Shown one piece after another: positions 20,535-31,345 of a stretch of DNA of 64,000 nucleotides (its first letter is position 1; every line of letters begins with the position of its first letter). The DNA is from Gambelia wislizenii (lineage: Eukaryota; Chordata; Lepidosauria; Squamata; Crotaphytidae): positions 221,949,001 to 222,013,000 of the forward strand of contig JAUMIR010000004.1 in the NCBI GenBank assembly GCA_030847615.1, read 5' to 3'. A program made the position numbers and the translations under genes. The notes beneath the pieces were generated by a model. It saw only the letters and a program-made list of their open reading frames with translations, made no database searches and was not told the origin of the DNA.

Positions 20535-21411
20535 ATTTTCACTCATATTTTTATTGGCAGGCAAGAATGTGTAATCTCCACAATTTTCTCTCTGCTGCTG
20601 AAGAATATTGAGGATTCTGCATAGTCTTCAATGATTATTTACTGTTCAAGACATCCTTACAGAAAATTAGTCTGTGCAGAAAACAAAAGTTTTGCACTGG
20701 AAAGAGCAATTAATATGCAGATAGCATGTTTTCTATCTAGAAAAATCTGTTGTGCAAAAATATTGCTATCTGTTGTTTTGCTCTTTCTGTGCAAACAAAT
20801 TTTCCTGGAAGATGTATTTACCAGAAGGAATCTTACACCAGTTCTTTCTCTATTTGAAGGGGCTTTCTGAGTGTCAGAACACTCTTTTTCTCCCCCAGTG
20901 GAAATGTGAATATTGATGAATATTTTCTCTAATCTAGTGGGCCTAGGTTTTCTACATCATTGCATCACAAATTGTCACTAACATGTAGTGTTGATTTCTT
21001 AAGTTTTCTCTAATTTTTTCAAAGATGGTGGTTGTGGTGGTGGAGGTGAATTTTCTTATCTTCTGCCTCAGTTTCAGTAGAGTGCTTTGTCTTCTCATTG
21101 TTTACTTTAGTTTAAAGTGAATGAAATCATTAGACTTATAACTTGTCAGTGCTCAGGCAGTGTTTGCCCAGTGTCCAGTAATAATAAGCAGCAAGTAATG
21201 TTCAGCAGGTGAACAATGTTTGTTTGGGAGACATCCTCTGTCCTGTAGGAAATCTGAAACTGCTGGGCATTTATCCCTTGTTCTTTATGGCTTTGAACAA
21301 TTTTTTGAAAGGAGAAAGATGTACTGTACAAAATACATATGTGTGGTCCTTGTTTGTGAAGCTGTGTTGCTGCTAACACCTTGACTGTCATTTCTTATGC
21401 CAGTAATACTT
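20535..21411. other. Unannotated AT-rich DNA
   Basis: No coding or repeat feature was recognised. Confidence 0.4.
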
Positions 21412-21636
21412 AGGTCTTGTCTGTATGGGGTGGAGGGGATAGAAACATGTCTGAAAAAGCAGACATTTGCAATGATGTGATCTGTCTTCATGGTCAAAAG
21501 AGCCCCCATAAACTCTGCATGACCCCTAGCCAGGATAGCAACTGCAAATGATTTACTCATGATTTTAAATCTGCCGCTGCCAATTTTTTTTTAAAGTTTC
21601 CCATGGTGCACACAAGCGATAGTTCATATTTACAAA

Positions 21637-21680
<44 letters not shown>

Positions 21681-22049
21681 CAGACAGAAAGAAAGTATAA
21701 GATTGCTGTGTTATTGACTTACTGGACCCTTGCTTAGCTGAAAATCTAAAATGGTGGCCGCAGGCACTTTCCCTGTTTGCTAGCCCCACCCCCATGCTCA
21801 TCCAGCCAATCAGATTACACTGCCTGTTCATATCTGTGCGAATGCAAGTTTTCAAATGATTGAACGTTTGTATGTCATATGGAGCTTTTTTAAAAATCCA
21901 GAAGAAGCTCTGGACGCAATGCATACAGACTTTGTGGTGGATTTGGTTCCTCCCCTCCGAATGACACATATTTATGTGCATATCCATATGAACGGATCAC
22001 TGTATGTTCACATCCCGTTCATATTATTTTGACAATATAGACAAGACCT
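21412..22049 (-). mobile_element. Family A non-autonomous DNA transposon (copy A5)
   Basis: The ends AGGTCTTGTCTGTAT and ATATAGACAAGACCT are inverted. On the minus strand the interior shows ATTCGGAGGGGAGGAACC, then GATTGGCTGGATGAGC and GGGGGTGGGGCTAGC, the family A order. It holds an AAAG microsatellite. No convincing target duplication was found. Confidence 0.6.
21634..21695 (+). repeat. (AAAG)n microsatellite with ACAG variants
   Basis: About fourteen AAAG units with a GACAGACAG interruption near 21680. Confidence 0.95.
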
Positions 22050-23211
22050 TACATTTCTTTCTACCTGATATTTAACAACAGCCTCATGAGAGTAACTTAC
22101 TTGAAGCTGAACTCTGGTTCAACATGGAACAGGTTGTTCCCTTCCCACACTGTCACATTCTCCTCTTGCACTTTGTAATGCTATATCAAGGGACTCATGT
22201 CAGTACAGCTATGATCTTGCTCTGTGCCTGTCATTATTCTGGATTCCTCTCAATTACAATGATTGGAAAATTACTCTGTATAAGCAACTAATAGAAGAGG
22301 GCTCTGCCAGCAGAAGGCCAGTTCTACCAGAAGGAGGTCAGTTCAGCCCAAGAGCCTTCTGTATATTTCTAAGTCCATTCACTCAGCATTATACAGCTCA
22401 TCCCTAAAAAAAAACCAAAATCACACAATGCCTGGAGCAATTTTCTCACCTAAATATCTGTGACATGTTAGGCTTTTTCTTGGTTCTTCCTGGGTTCTGT
22501 TTTGTTTTTAAAAATGTTAACAAGGAGTTCTTTCCATCTCACATATAAAGGAATAGGAGAGTTCTGACAGTTCTTCTCAGGGAACTGAAATAAAATTCTC
22601 AGTTTGCACTAGCCAGATTCAGTAGGCTTCAAATTTCTCTTCCAAGCATGGAGAGTACCATGTTGTCACCTGCCTTCCATATAGGTGTTAAGGACCAGGA
22701 AAAAAACACACAGCAGTGATTCCCCCAATTTAGCACCACAAATACAGTTGGATATGTATGAATTAAATTCAGACTGTCAGTCCTCAGTCTGGTTAGAGTA
22801 ATGTATCAATTTCTCTTCCTCACACATTCATTGGCAGCTTGTGCCCACAGATGGTGGTACAGAGGGCAGAGGAAAGACATCAGCAGAGGCAAAGCCAAGT
22901 AGCTCTCCAATATTTCCAATTATTCCAATTATTCTCCAATATTTCCTTGAGAAGTGGCCATCTCTTTCTGGAAATTAGAAATACCTATGGGTGTGTTCCT
23001 TAATTTTCATTGGAACCCTGCTAATAAATAATAAATCCTATCAGTCAGCAACTTGAGATCAGGAAACAAAAAATGTTCTTGTATTTATAAGGTTTTTTTT
23101 TAACACGCATACACACTTTTCTCCTCATCTGTATCCTCGTTATCAGTGAAAACACGTGAGAGGGAAATGTAAGAAATATCTGTGGGTTTGTCTGCACTGG
23201 TTATTTAATCT
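22050..23211. other. Unannotated DNA
   Basis: A local duplication TCCAATATTTCC / TTCTCCAATATTTCC occurs at 22907-22945. No gene was recognised. Confidence 0.4.
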
Positions 23212-23890
23212 GGGGCTTGTCTAGAGCTGGATTGACCATGATGGCAGCCACATGCACCAGGCTGGATCTGGTGCAATGGTGCCTCGTTGTCCACATGGGA
23301 GAGCTGGGCCAACACCACATCAGCCCAGCTGCCCCATCCCCTTGTCCCCGGTGCTGTCACCACCTCACTAGCTACGCAGTTCCCTGAGAGACCCTGGGCA
23401 GTGGTGTCACCCCTGCTGAGGCCAGAAATGGGACCCCAGAATGTGATCAACAAGGAGAGGTCACTATACCTCTTCTCACTGATTGCAGAGGGATGCCATT
23501 CTGCTTTCAGCAGAAGTAACCATGCTGGCCAGGCTTTCCACAGCTGCTTGACCAGTGAGGCAGTGACGACTGGAGCACAGGGAAGGGGATGGATCTCATT
23601 GGAGCTGCTGCAGCCTCACAAGCAGGAGCTCCAGTGCCCAGTATGCCATTGCTTCTGCTGAGGGCAGAGCAGGGCACCCATGTGACCAATGAGAAGGGGG
23701 GGAGGGTGACCCCTATTTGTTGATCACATGTCCAGGTGTCCATTTCTGGCTTCAGCAGAAGCAGTGGCGCACTGGGCAGACTTTCTCTTAGCTCCTACTT
23801 GTGAGGAGGCAGTGGCTCCAAAGTCAGGCCATCCCTTTTTCCTGCCCTGCTAAGCATGGGGAAGGGGACTGACATGGTTTTTGGCATGTG
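23212..23890. mobile_element. Family A-related element with alternating inverted repeats
   Basis: The left end GGGGCTTGTCTAGAGCTGG resembles A6 and A7 termini; the right end is not resolved. A motif of the form TTCAGCAGAAG...GGCCAGRCTTTCC occurs at about 23505 and 23750 on plus, and in reverse orientation at about 23420 and 23655. The arms AAATGGGACCCC...TGTGATCAACAAGGAG (23428) and TTTGTTGATCACATGTCC...CCATTTCTGG (23716) are inverted partners. No transposase was seen. Confidence 0.4.
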
Positions 23891-24384
23891 GACAACTGCA
23901 TCCACAGAGTCAGACCTGATTCAGCTGTCCAGATGCCAAAAGAAGCTGAAGCTGGGGTCTCCACGAAACATCAGACTTTCCTGCAACTTTGCTTAGTGCA
24001 GGGCAAAGCCAGGTTAAGGGCTAAAAACCACGTTACCTCCACAGAAGTAGCTGTATGTTGGGAGGACTGCCAGCACCAGATTCAGGGTGACTACACAGTC
24101 TTTGGCCTGAGTAGATTAGGCCTATGTTGTTTGTCCATTGGGGTGGCAGTATACCAGCATACTGAGGAGACAATGAGTACTTCTAAACATAGTTTGAAAA
24201 GGGATGGTACAAAGTTAGTATAAAACCTTCCTTTGAGCATCAAGCTCAACTTTATTGAGCAAAATCTACTTCTACAGCTTGTCAGAGGGCTAATAGAGCA
24301 AACACAATTACTGCAAAACCATTGCTGTAGGTGTATGCATCCCCCCTCAGCTCCAGCAAAATTCTCTTAAAGGGGCATGGACAT
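23891..24384. other. Unannotated DNA
   Basis: No feature could be supported. Confidence 0.35.
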
Positions 24385-24560
24385 GTTGTTGTTAACTGCT
24401 GTCAAATTGACTTTGACTTCTGGTGACCCTATGAATGAGAGATCTCCATGTCATCCTGTCATCAACAGCCCTGCTCAGGTCTTGCAAACTCAGCATTGTG
24501 GCTCCTTGATTGAGTCCCCACCTGTAATGGGGTTTGACTCCTCAGAAAAAGTTTGTGTGA
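24385..24560 (-). repeat. Squamate SINE/LINE-tail repeat, minus orientation
   Basis: TTGTTGTTAACTGCTGTCAA, then TTGACTTCTGGTGACCCTATG and GTCATCAACAGCCCTGCTCAGG, follow a common squamate tRNA-SINE 3' region in reverse orientation. No tRNA head is evident. Confidence 0.5.
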
Positions 24561-25279
24561 CATGGAACACCCTATCAGCAGCACTCTACTGTCCTCATAG
24601 CCTCTTGCCTCACAGAAGCATGCAATCCTACCACCATGGAAAGGTAGTGTCATGGTGGGAACATTTAATGTCCATAAAAGCAAAGGCTCTCAATTAACAA
24701 AAATGTAAAGCAGATTAAATTATTTTTTATACTGGCAACTGCACCTCTCCCAACCCCTGTGCCTATATAGAACTTTCATGAAATATTCCAAATATCACCC
24801 CCACCTTAGTAACTCAAGGGTGATCATAGAGTTCAGACATGAAACCAAAACAAATGTTTCTTAAGAGACTTGTAGTTGGATGAAAGGTTGTTTTCCTGCA
24901 GGAAATGGGAATGAGAGGTCAAAGGTTTGCTGCATTTTGAACAACCTTTGACCCTGTAGTCAATTGCCAAATGATATCCAGACATGGAAGTAGGAGTGTC
25001 TAAGAGCATAGATTAGCTTCATTTCAGTGTCTCCCGTTGTTCAAACTTCATAGGAGCTGAATAAAACCAATAAGTCTACTAAATGGGTAATCTTGACAGA
25101 GTACACAACAAGACTTTTATATATTTTCAGCTGAATTACAAGGAATTAGACAACATTTCAATCATTAATGTATCTCCTTTATAATACAACCACCCAAGCC
25201 TATATCAATTTAAAAAACCCGGTGATTTATTTTTCAAAAGGGAACTGAAAGAATACTTGGTTTTCTAGGATTCCTTGAG
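24561..25279. other. Unannotated DNA
   Basis: A local repeat around AACCTTTGACCTCTC / TGAACAACCTTTGACC (24918-24955) is minor. No gene. Confidence 0.35.
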
Positions 25280-25735
25280 AAAATGGAGAGGGGGTGCACA
25301 GAATGATTGGTTGTCATTCTGTATCCACAGAAATCAATTGGAGCTTTGAATTCTCAACCTGACATGAATGTGAAGTGACTGCCTTTCCAAGTCTATTATT
25401 CCTTCTTCTTCTAATGCCTAGTATAATGCAATGTGTGATATAATGTCATTGTGTTTTTGCCTTCACACCCCTCTCCTCACAACCAGAAGACAATAATTTA
25501 AGGTCAAGGTGGGGTATGATGATATCATGTGATTGCAGACTCATTAGAGAGGTGGATGGAAGGAAAAGAAAAACAAGCAAAAACAAAATCCCTACTCCCA
25601 GAAAAAGTTACTTTTTTGGACCACAACTCCTAGGATCCTCTACCCAGCATGGGAGATTTGTGGAACTAAGGTCCAAAAAGTTAATTTTCAAGCTCTGAGC
25701 ATTCCTTCTGGTATCTGAAGGAACTCCTCTGAGAT
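25280..25735 (+). repeat. Dispersed repeat R, copy 1 (contains family G MITE at 25600-25698)
   Basis: It shares a colinear run of motifs with 31090-32590: GAATGATTGGTTG, TTTGAATTCTCAACCTGACAT, TTCTTCTTCTAATG, CAAGGTGRGGTRTGATGATA, ACAAGCAAAAACAAAATC, and GCATTCCTTCTGGTATCTGA at the end. The MITE within reads AAAAAGTTACTTTTTTGGAC and GTCCAAAAAGTTAATTTTC as inverted arms and occupies the same place in both copies. Confidence 0.55.
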
Positions 25736-25779
25736 CAAAGGCTGGGCTTTGGTCTTGCTTATATCCATCCTCAGTTTGT

Positions 25780-26040
25780 CTACTGCACAGGACTGGTCCA
25801 AGACATTTTGCTGCCTGAGATGAAGGAGAAGATGGCCCTGTCCAGTCCTTGAGCAAAAGCTGACTAGAACAGCAGCTGAATCTTAAGTTCATTCATAACG
25901 ATGATATTAGAATAGCATCTTCTGCCTAAGGCAACAGAGTAGTTGAAGGACACTAGATGGGTTGGTGACATACACTGCTCCTCACACAGCTGCTGTCTAA
26001 GGCAGTCACCTCACTCTGCCTAATGGTAGGGCTGGCCCCA
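25780..26040 (+). repeat. Dispersed repeat H
   Basis: It starts CAGGACTGGTCCAAGACATTTTG and ends CTCACTCTGCCTAATGG...GGGCTGGCCCC, an imperfect inverted-terminal arrangement. The internal order (GCTGCCTGAGATGAAGG, ACTAGAACAGCAGCTGAAT) matches the copies at 42400-43015, 52735-53147 and, reversed, 58145-58400. The class is unknown. Confidence 0.5.
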
Positions 26041-27030
26041 TTACTGTAATACTGGTGAAATAATAAGAACCCCTATAAGGATGTCATCAGAATATTGTAT
26101 CACCAATGATAATTTGAGCTTTACAACAATAGTGAAGAATGCCTACCTTGTTGCATTTTGCCACTTTACCCTCTTGATTTTGAAGTACAACATTGGTCCT
26201 CTATTCACCTGAGAATAACCCACAGTAACCCATTAGCATGTAATCTATTCCCCATGTTATAGGGTTGAACAGCTCACAATAGGAGAGCATATTCCTGGTA
26301 TCCCTGTTGTGTTATTTACCTCTGAGCTTTTAAGACCACCACATCCATTTACTAAATGATCAGCTTCTCTTATTGGCCCTAAATTGTGCCTAATTAAAAT
26401 CTGACCCCTACAAACTAGGCCTCTTCCTAAAGAGACAGAATGTAAACAGGAAAAATCAGCTAATTGCTGCAAAAACTGCATTTGTGGCACTGTAATTGGA
26501 CCTCAGCGAAACAAATGAACCCACTGGGGATTCCCCTAATGAATGTTTAACTGCAAACAGTAGTCAGGCACTTAAGCAGCTCTGCTGATGGCCCCTAATG
26601 AAATCAAATAAAATCAAATCAAAGAATTTGGCATTTTCACTAACCAGATTTCTTGGTACAAAGGCATGAAAAATAATGCGTACAGATAAATATGGATTGT
26701 TATGGATGAGACAGGGGAAGCCTAGGCTAACCCAGCTGCTTTCTTGCAATTGAAAAAAGTACACAATTTAAATTTCTGTGTCCACTTCCCACTGATTTCA
26801 CTGTGCTCAGAATTTAAGACAAGATGTTTAAATTATGGTTGGTTTGAGGCCAATTATAATTCTCTCCCTCCCTCCCTCCCTCCCTCTGTGTGTGTGTGTG
26901 TGTGTGTGTGTGGTGGTGTTGATGTTGGGGAAGCCAGCCAGTTTTGTTCAAATTCATGGTTACTTGTTATATAAAGAAAGCAAGTTATAACCATAATAAC
27001 AGACAACATATATGAAAAACAAAGGACTAA
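26041..27030. other. Repeat-poor AT-rich DNA; candidate conserved noncoding block at 26290-26660
   Basis: 26290-26660 holds no family repeat that I recognise and has the homeobox-site-rich texture (TAATTAAAA, GCTAATTG, CTGTAATTGG) often seen in vertebrate noncoding conserved elements. Conservation itself cannot be seen here. Confidence 0.25.
26863..26912 (+). repeat. (CCCT)n-(TG)n compound microsatellite
   Basis: Five to six CCCT units, then about thirteen TG units. Confidence 0.95.
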
Positions 27031-28202
27031 GGAGATTATCAGATGCCCTAAATATGGCATGACAATGACCCCAGGAGTTCACGAAAGGGCTTCCTCTCAC
27101 ATGACATTTTTCACAGGTCGTCATGGCACTTCTTGTAATTCACGGGCTAAGCCATGAGTAGATTGCCCATTCTTTTCCTGTAACGGAATGTCTCTCTCTA
27201 GCTTTTCTTCTCAAATGAAGATTCAGGAAGGACTCATCCCGTGCTTTCTGCAAGTGTGCTGATGAATGAAAAGGCCAATCCAAGATAAACATGTCCGGTT
27301 GCAGAAAGCACAGCAGAAGGTCTCCTTGGGTGATGTTTTTGGGTTGTGATTCTTTCTGCGTTGTCATGTCTCTTCAAGGCTTCTTCAGCGTGAGTTCTCA
27401 AATAAAGCTGCAGCATTGTGGATAGTGCATCTCCAAGCCTCCCGATGTGAGGCCATGGCGGAACCATTGTTAGTGATCAATTTGGCTGAGCCTGAGATGT
27501 TGTTTCATGGAGTCCTTGTATCACTTTTTTGGAGTGCCCCTCTTACGCTGACCCGTGGCGAGTTCACTGTAGAGTACTATTTTGGGGAGGCGATGGTCCT
27601 CCATCCTAGAAACGTGCCCTGCCCAGCACAGCTATGTTCTCAATATCATGGCCTCAATGCTGGTGGTCCCTGTTTGCTCAAGGACAGCAACTTTCGTCAC
27701 ATAGTCAGTCCAGTGTATATTTAGGATTGTGCATATACAGCACTGATGAAAGCGTGCAAGGAGTCATAAGTGTTGATGAGTGAAAAGGTGCCCTGTTATG
27801 CTGGTGCGATGCCAGCGTCAGTGGAAGGTCCATGCCAAACACTTCCAGGTGAGATCGGGAGATCCAGGGAAGTGACACAATTTTGTATCCTCCCTGTGTT
27901 ACTTGTAAACTTTTAAGTATGTTTAGGTGTTTGGTTTTATTTTTTTAAGTGTAGTTTTTGTTTTACTTTTGTATTTCCCACACGATCATCCTCTTGCGAG
28001 AATAGCCCGGGATTTTAACAAGGAAATAAATGTAGCTCCATGAGAGCTCCTTACACTCCTGGGCTGCTGGGGAAAGGGAATGATGTGCCAAATGTAGGTA
28101 TCTGAAACTTTTTGTTTTCATGCCGGGATGGGGCTGGAGGAGGGCAGGAGAGGAGGTAGAGAGAGATGGGGATGCTATTTTTGTTCCTGTCTGATAATTT
28201 CC
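27031..28202 (+). mobile_element. Family B element (B4) with a LINE inserted
   Basis: The termini GGAGATTATCAGATGCC and CTGTCTGATAATTTCC are inverted, and TAA flanks both sides (27028-27030 and 28203-28205). The body shares GCCCTGTTATGCTGGTG and GATGCCAGC with B7 near 50110. LINE X copy 2 lies between about 27190 and 27780, splitting the TAACGGAATG...GAAAAGGTGCCCTG region that is continuous in B7. There is no transposase. Confidence 0.75.
27190..27722 (-). pseudogene. LINE X ORF2 C-terminal remnant (copy 2), inside B4
   Basis: The minus strand carries the decayed order: ILNIHWTD-type start near 27720, the RW(A)GHVSRM-like block near 27620, RKRGAPK near 27535, WRRTIHNAA near 27425, and the Cys/His cluster CAFC...HQHTC near 27310-27250. 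The 3' end is GAAAAGCTAGAGAGAGA, i.e. an (AG)n tail. Frame breaks show it is inactive. Confidence 0.7.
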
Positions 28203-28244
28203 TAAATTGAAATGTTAATCCTTACTAGAGTAAATCCAATGAAT

Positions 28245-28627
28245 TATAGTCATCCCTCCGCATTTTCAGGTAAAACATTCACAGATTTAATTATCCATGG
28301 ATTACTGTAGTTATGCCACCTCTGCTGCTGCCCTATGTGTGACTGAAAAAACCCCAACATATTTTCTCTAGGCATTTCTAAGTTCTCCAAAGCAATCCTA
28401 TGGTCAACTTCTGGGCTGGAGGACCTAGAAATGCCTAGAGAGAAGAGTTGTGTAGGCATTTCTAGATCCTTCAGCATGACTCTATGGTTCACCTCCACTA
28501 GAGGACCTAGAAATGCCTACAGAAGTGTTCTCTCAGATTAAAAAAAAATGTGTCTTATACTTGCAGTTTTCCCACTTTTTCAGGGATCTTGCACCCCAAC
28601 CCTCATGAAAGTTGAGGGCCCACTGTA
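28245..28627. mobile_element. Pogo/Tigger-like TA-flanked MITE (D1)
   Basis: The left end TATAGTCATCCCTCCGC and the right end TTGAGGGCCCACTGTA are inverted (TACAGTGGGCCCTC on the other strand). The inner CTAGAAATGCCTAGAGAG motif is repeated at about 28428 and 28509 and inverted near 28366. Confidence 0.5.
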
Positions 28628-28817
28628 ATGTGAACTTGGAAAGTCAATGCTTTTATATGTTCCAAGTTGATTCAGTGGGTTTATTCATATTCCAAGTTCC
28701 AAGCTGATTCAGTGGATTTATTCATATTGGGACAAGCAGTTGGATTCAAACCACTGGTCCTTTAGACCATTACTTCTGGATTTCTATTTGCAAATAGTGT
28801 ACATTTTAACAGGCCTG

Positions 28818-28868
28818 TTTGTTGTTGTTGTGTGCCTTCAAGTTATTTCGAATTTATGGTGACCCTAA
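28818..28868 (-). repeat. ACA-type SINE 3' end
   Basis: GTTGTTGTTGTGTGCCTTCA followed by AGTTATTTCGAATTTATGGTG is the SINE 3' end in reverse orientation, cut by a family B fragment. Confidence 0.6.
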
Positions 28869-29078
28869 GGGCATTATCAGATGCGGCAATTATGGTGTCA
28901 CAATGATACCTAATGAACACGAAAGGACACGGATACCAGATGATGTTGTGCCTTCACAATCATGTATTGTAAATAATGCATCCTTTTTTATTGTTGGGCC
29001 AAGCCATCAATAGATCGGCTATAGTGTGTTTTTGCCATGATTGTGAACGTGTGAAATCATGCCCCATTCTGCTGGGTG
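28869..29078 (+). mobile_element. Family B element, left part only (B5)
   Basis: It begins GGGCATTATCAGATGCGGC after TAA and carries ATGATGTTGTGCC and GGGCCAAGCCATCAATAGATC as in B6. It is cut at about 29078, where hAT sequence begins, so the right terminus is missing. Confidence 0.5.
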
Positions 29079-29153
29079 GATGGAGCAGCCTTCAAGCCTT
29101 TATGGATATTGCAGACATCTGGGCGTCCCTGGACCACAGATTAAGAACAACTG
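29079..29153 (+). mobile_element. hAT MITE, right end only
   Basis: GGAGCAGCCTTCAAGCCTTT...GGACCACAGATTAAGAAC...AACTG matches the right end of the complete element at 54693-55072. Confidence 0.55.
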
Positions 29154-29170
29154 ATATATAGAATCACTTA

Positions 29171-30144
29171 GGACTTTATCAGACCAGGCAAACATGGTGT
29201 CATAAAGACGCTTAATGAAAGGGCGTGCATTATAAATGACATCTTTTCACGATCATGTCATGTCCAAAACCCATTCCTTTTTATTGATGGTCCAAGCCGT
29301 CAATTAATCTCCCATGGAGCTTTGTTGCCAGTATTTCCGGTGTTTGAAACTTCATGCCACTGTGCTCACGGGAATACAGTGTCAATGGCAGAACACTTCT
29401 GGGTGAGATTGCGACAGCCATGTAGGGGACACTTTTTTAATGAACCCCCCTGGTGTACGTGGGACTTTTAAAGTATGTTTCTATGTTTGTGTGTACATTT
29501 TATGTCTTTGTCTTGCTTTAATTTTTGAATTTGCTGCACTCGTGTTTTCTTGCAAGGACTAGCTCACCTCCCGACCACGCAGCCATGTTGGGGAGGGAGT
29601 AGGCTTTGTCGGGTGCGAGGGGACAGGAGGCACACCATGAACATTTATGTCATGGCACCCACACCATGGAGGAAGGAGGGAGGGGCAGGGCCAGAGGTGA
29701 TATAAGAACCTGCCGCTCCTCACCTCCTCCTCCTTTCTTCAGATCGAGCTGGGGAGCAGACACAGCCTGATCATGGAGAAGCTGACTAGAGCTGAGCCTG
29801 TCCAGTGTGGAGCCTGTGCAGTGGGGAATGAGCTAAGTGGCTGGAGCCAATGTGGTGATTTGGCCAGCATCCGGCCCAGCGGGGGGGGGCAGTGGGAAGG
29901 GGATCGACCACGGAGGGGTCTCTTGGGACAACAGCGACCGTGCCTTTGTGTGTCAGTCTGATGGGCTGTTGGGCCACCACACTGTTTGCCGAGGGAGTGC
30001 AGGGTTTGTGCTCTGTTACTGCTGGGGCTGCCTTTCTGATGTTATTACAAGTAGGTCTGGCAAAGGGGGTTCGTCTACTAGCATAAAAACATTTCATAAT
30101 ATGCCAGCAAAAGAATGTTTCAAGAGGGTGGTCTGATAAAGTCC
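29171..30144 (+). mobile_element. Family B element (B6)
   Basis: The termini GGACTTTATCAGACC and GGTCTGATAAAGTCC are perfect 15-base inverted repeats. TTA flanks both sides (29168-29170 and 30145-30147). The body includes GTCCAAGCCGTCAATTAATC, AACACTTCTGGGTGAGATTG and GCCAGCAAAAGAATG, shared with B3. The frames at 29773-30169 have no family resemblance and no transposase motif. Confidence 0.8.
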
Positions 30145-31089
30145 TTACAGAGATACAGTAGCAATGCAATTGTGTGTTTGTTTTTTTTTTAAAAAAATAC
30201 TAGTGTATGGAATTAATTACATAATTGACTGGTCAATAAGTCACATTCAAAACCTAGGTTAGTATGTAAATTGATATGAATATTAAAATATTTGCAAAGT
30301 ATGTGGAATAAACTAGCTGTTAATTAAGTTTTAGCAGTTACTATATAGATGTAAGAACTTCCACATATAAATGATACAGTGATGACATTTCACACATGTC
30401 ACCTGGTTGTTACATTTTACAATGTATAGCAATGACTGTTTAGCTGAGATTATTTGTGAGAGAATCCATCATTGTGCATTAATAAAAATTCTGCAACTCT
30501 TCACATTTAGAATTAATAATAAAACCTTTGATAGAGCTGAAGTGAGATTTGGGGTTATTTTGTGAGAATTACTGCTTTCACAGCTTAGGTAAGTGTGAAT
30601 TAGTGGTTTCAATTTAATTTTAAATTCCCTATGTGCTATAAATAAATGCAGTTATTACCACTCATGGCATTCATTAGTATTCATTATCTAATGTGTGTAT
30701 ATGTACAATGCAGACATAGTTCTAGCTTGTATTGTTCACGTATTACTAAATAAGTTTAACATCTCATAAATACCTTTCTAATACTTAGAGATCTTTTTAT
30801 AATGTATCTAAGGATCAATACTCTAAGGATTCAGAAAAGTTTATTAGTATTAGGGCTGCTGGAAAAATCCCAACCTAATCTGTTGGACATCGGCTTTCCA
30901 ATCTTGACAAATCAGAAGTTAAGTAAAGCTGAATGGAGGAGTGTCTAGATTGCATAGGCAGGTGAATGGAATCATCAGTCACTGAAATATTCACAGAAAA
31001 TTATGTAACAATGCCTATAAAAGGTTAGAGTGTTTTCAAAATTTTCCATATCGGCAAAGGAGAGGAACTCCTGTGCCAGCTCGGTCTTT
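30145..31089. other. Repeat-poor AT-rich DNA
   Basis: This is a low-complexity AT-rich stretch without recognised elements or coding. It is a candidate for conserved noncoding sequence only by exclusion. Confidence 0.3.
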
Positions 31090-31345
31090 CATCTAGGGAA
31101 GGGGAGGAATGATTGGTTGACATTCTGTACCCACAAAAGCCCATTGGACCTTTGAATTCTCAACCTGACATTATGAACATGAAGTCTCTTCCTCTCTTCT
31201 TCTAATGTCTACTTTAATGTAATATGTGATTTAATGTCATCATGTCTTTACCTTCATACCCCTTTCCTCACAATTAGAAGAGAATTTAAAGTCAAGGTGA
31301 GGTGTGATGATATTATGTGATGCTAGACTTGATGAAGAAGGAAAA

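Noticed and set aside
29773..30169. Overlapping frames inside B6, considered as a transposase
   Set aside because: They lack any DDE or zinc-finger motif, and the frames do not recur in other B copies.
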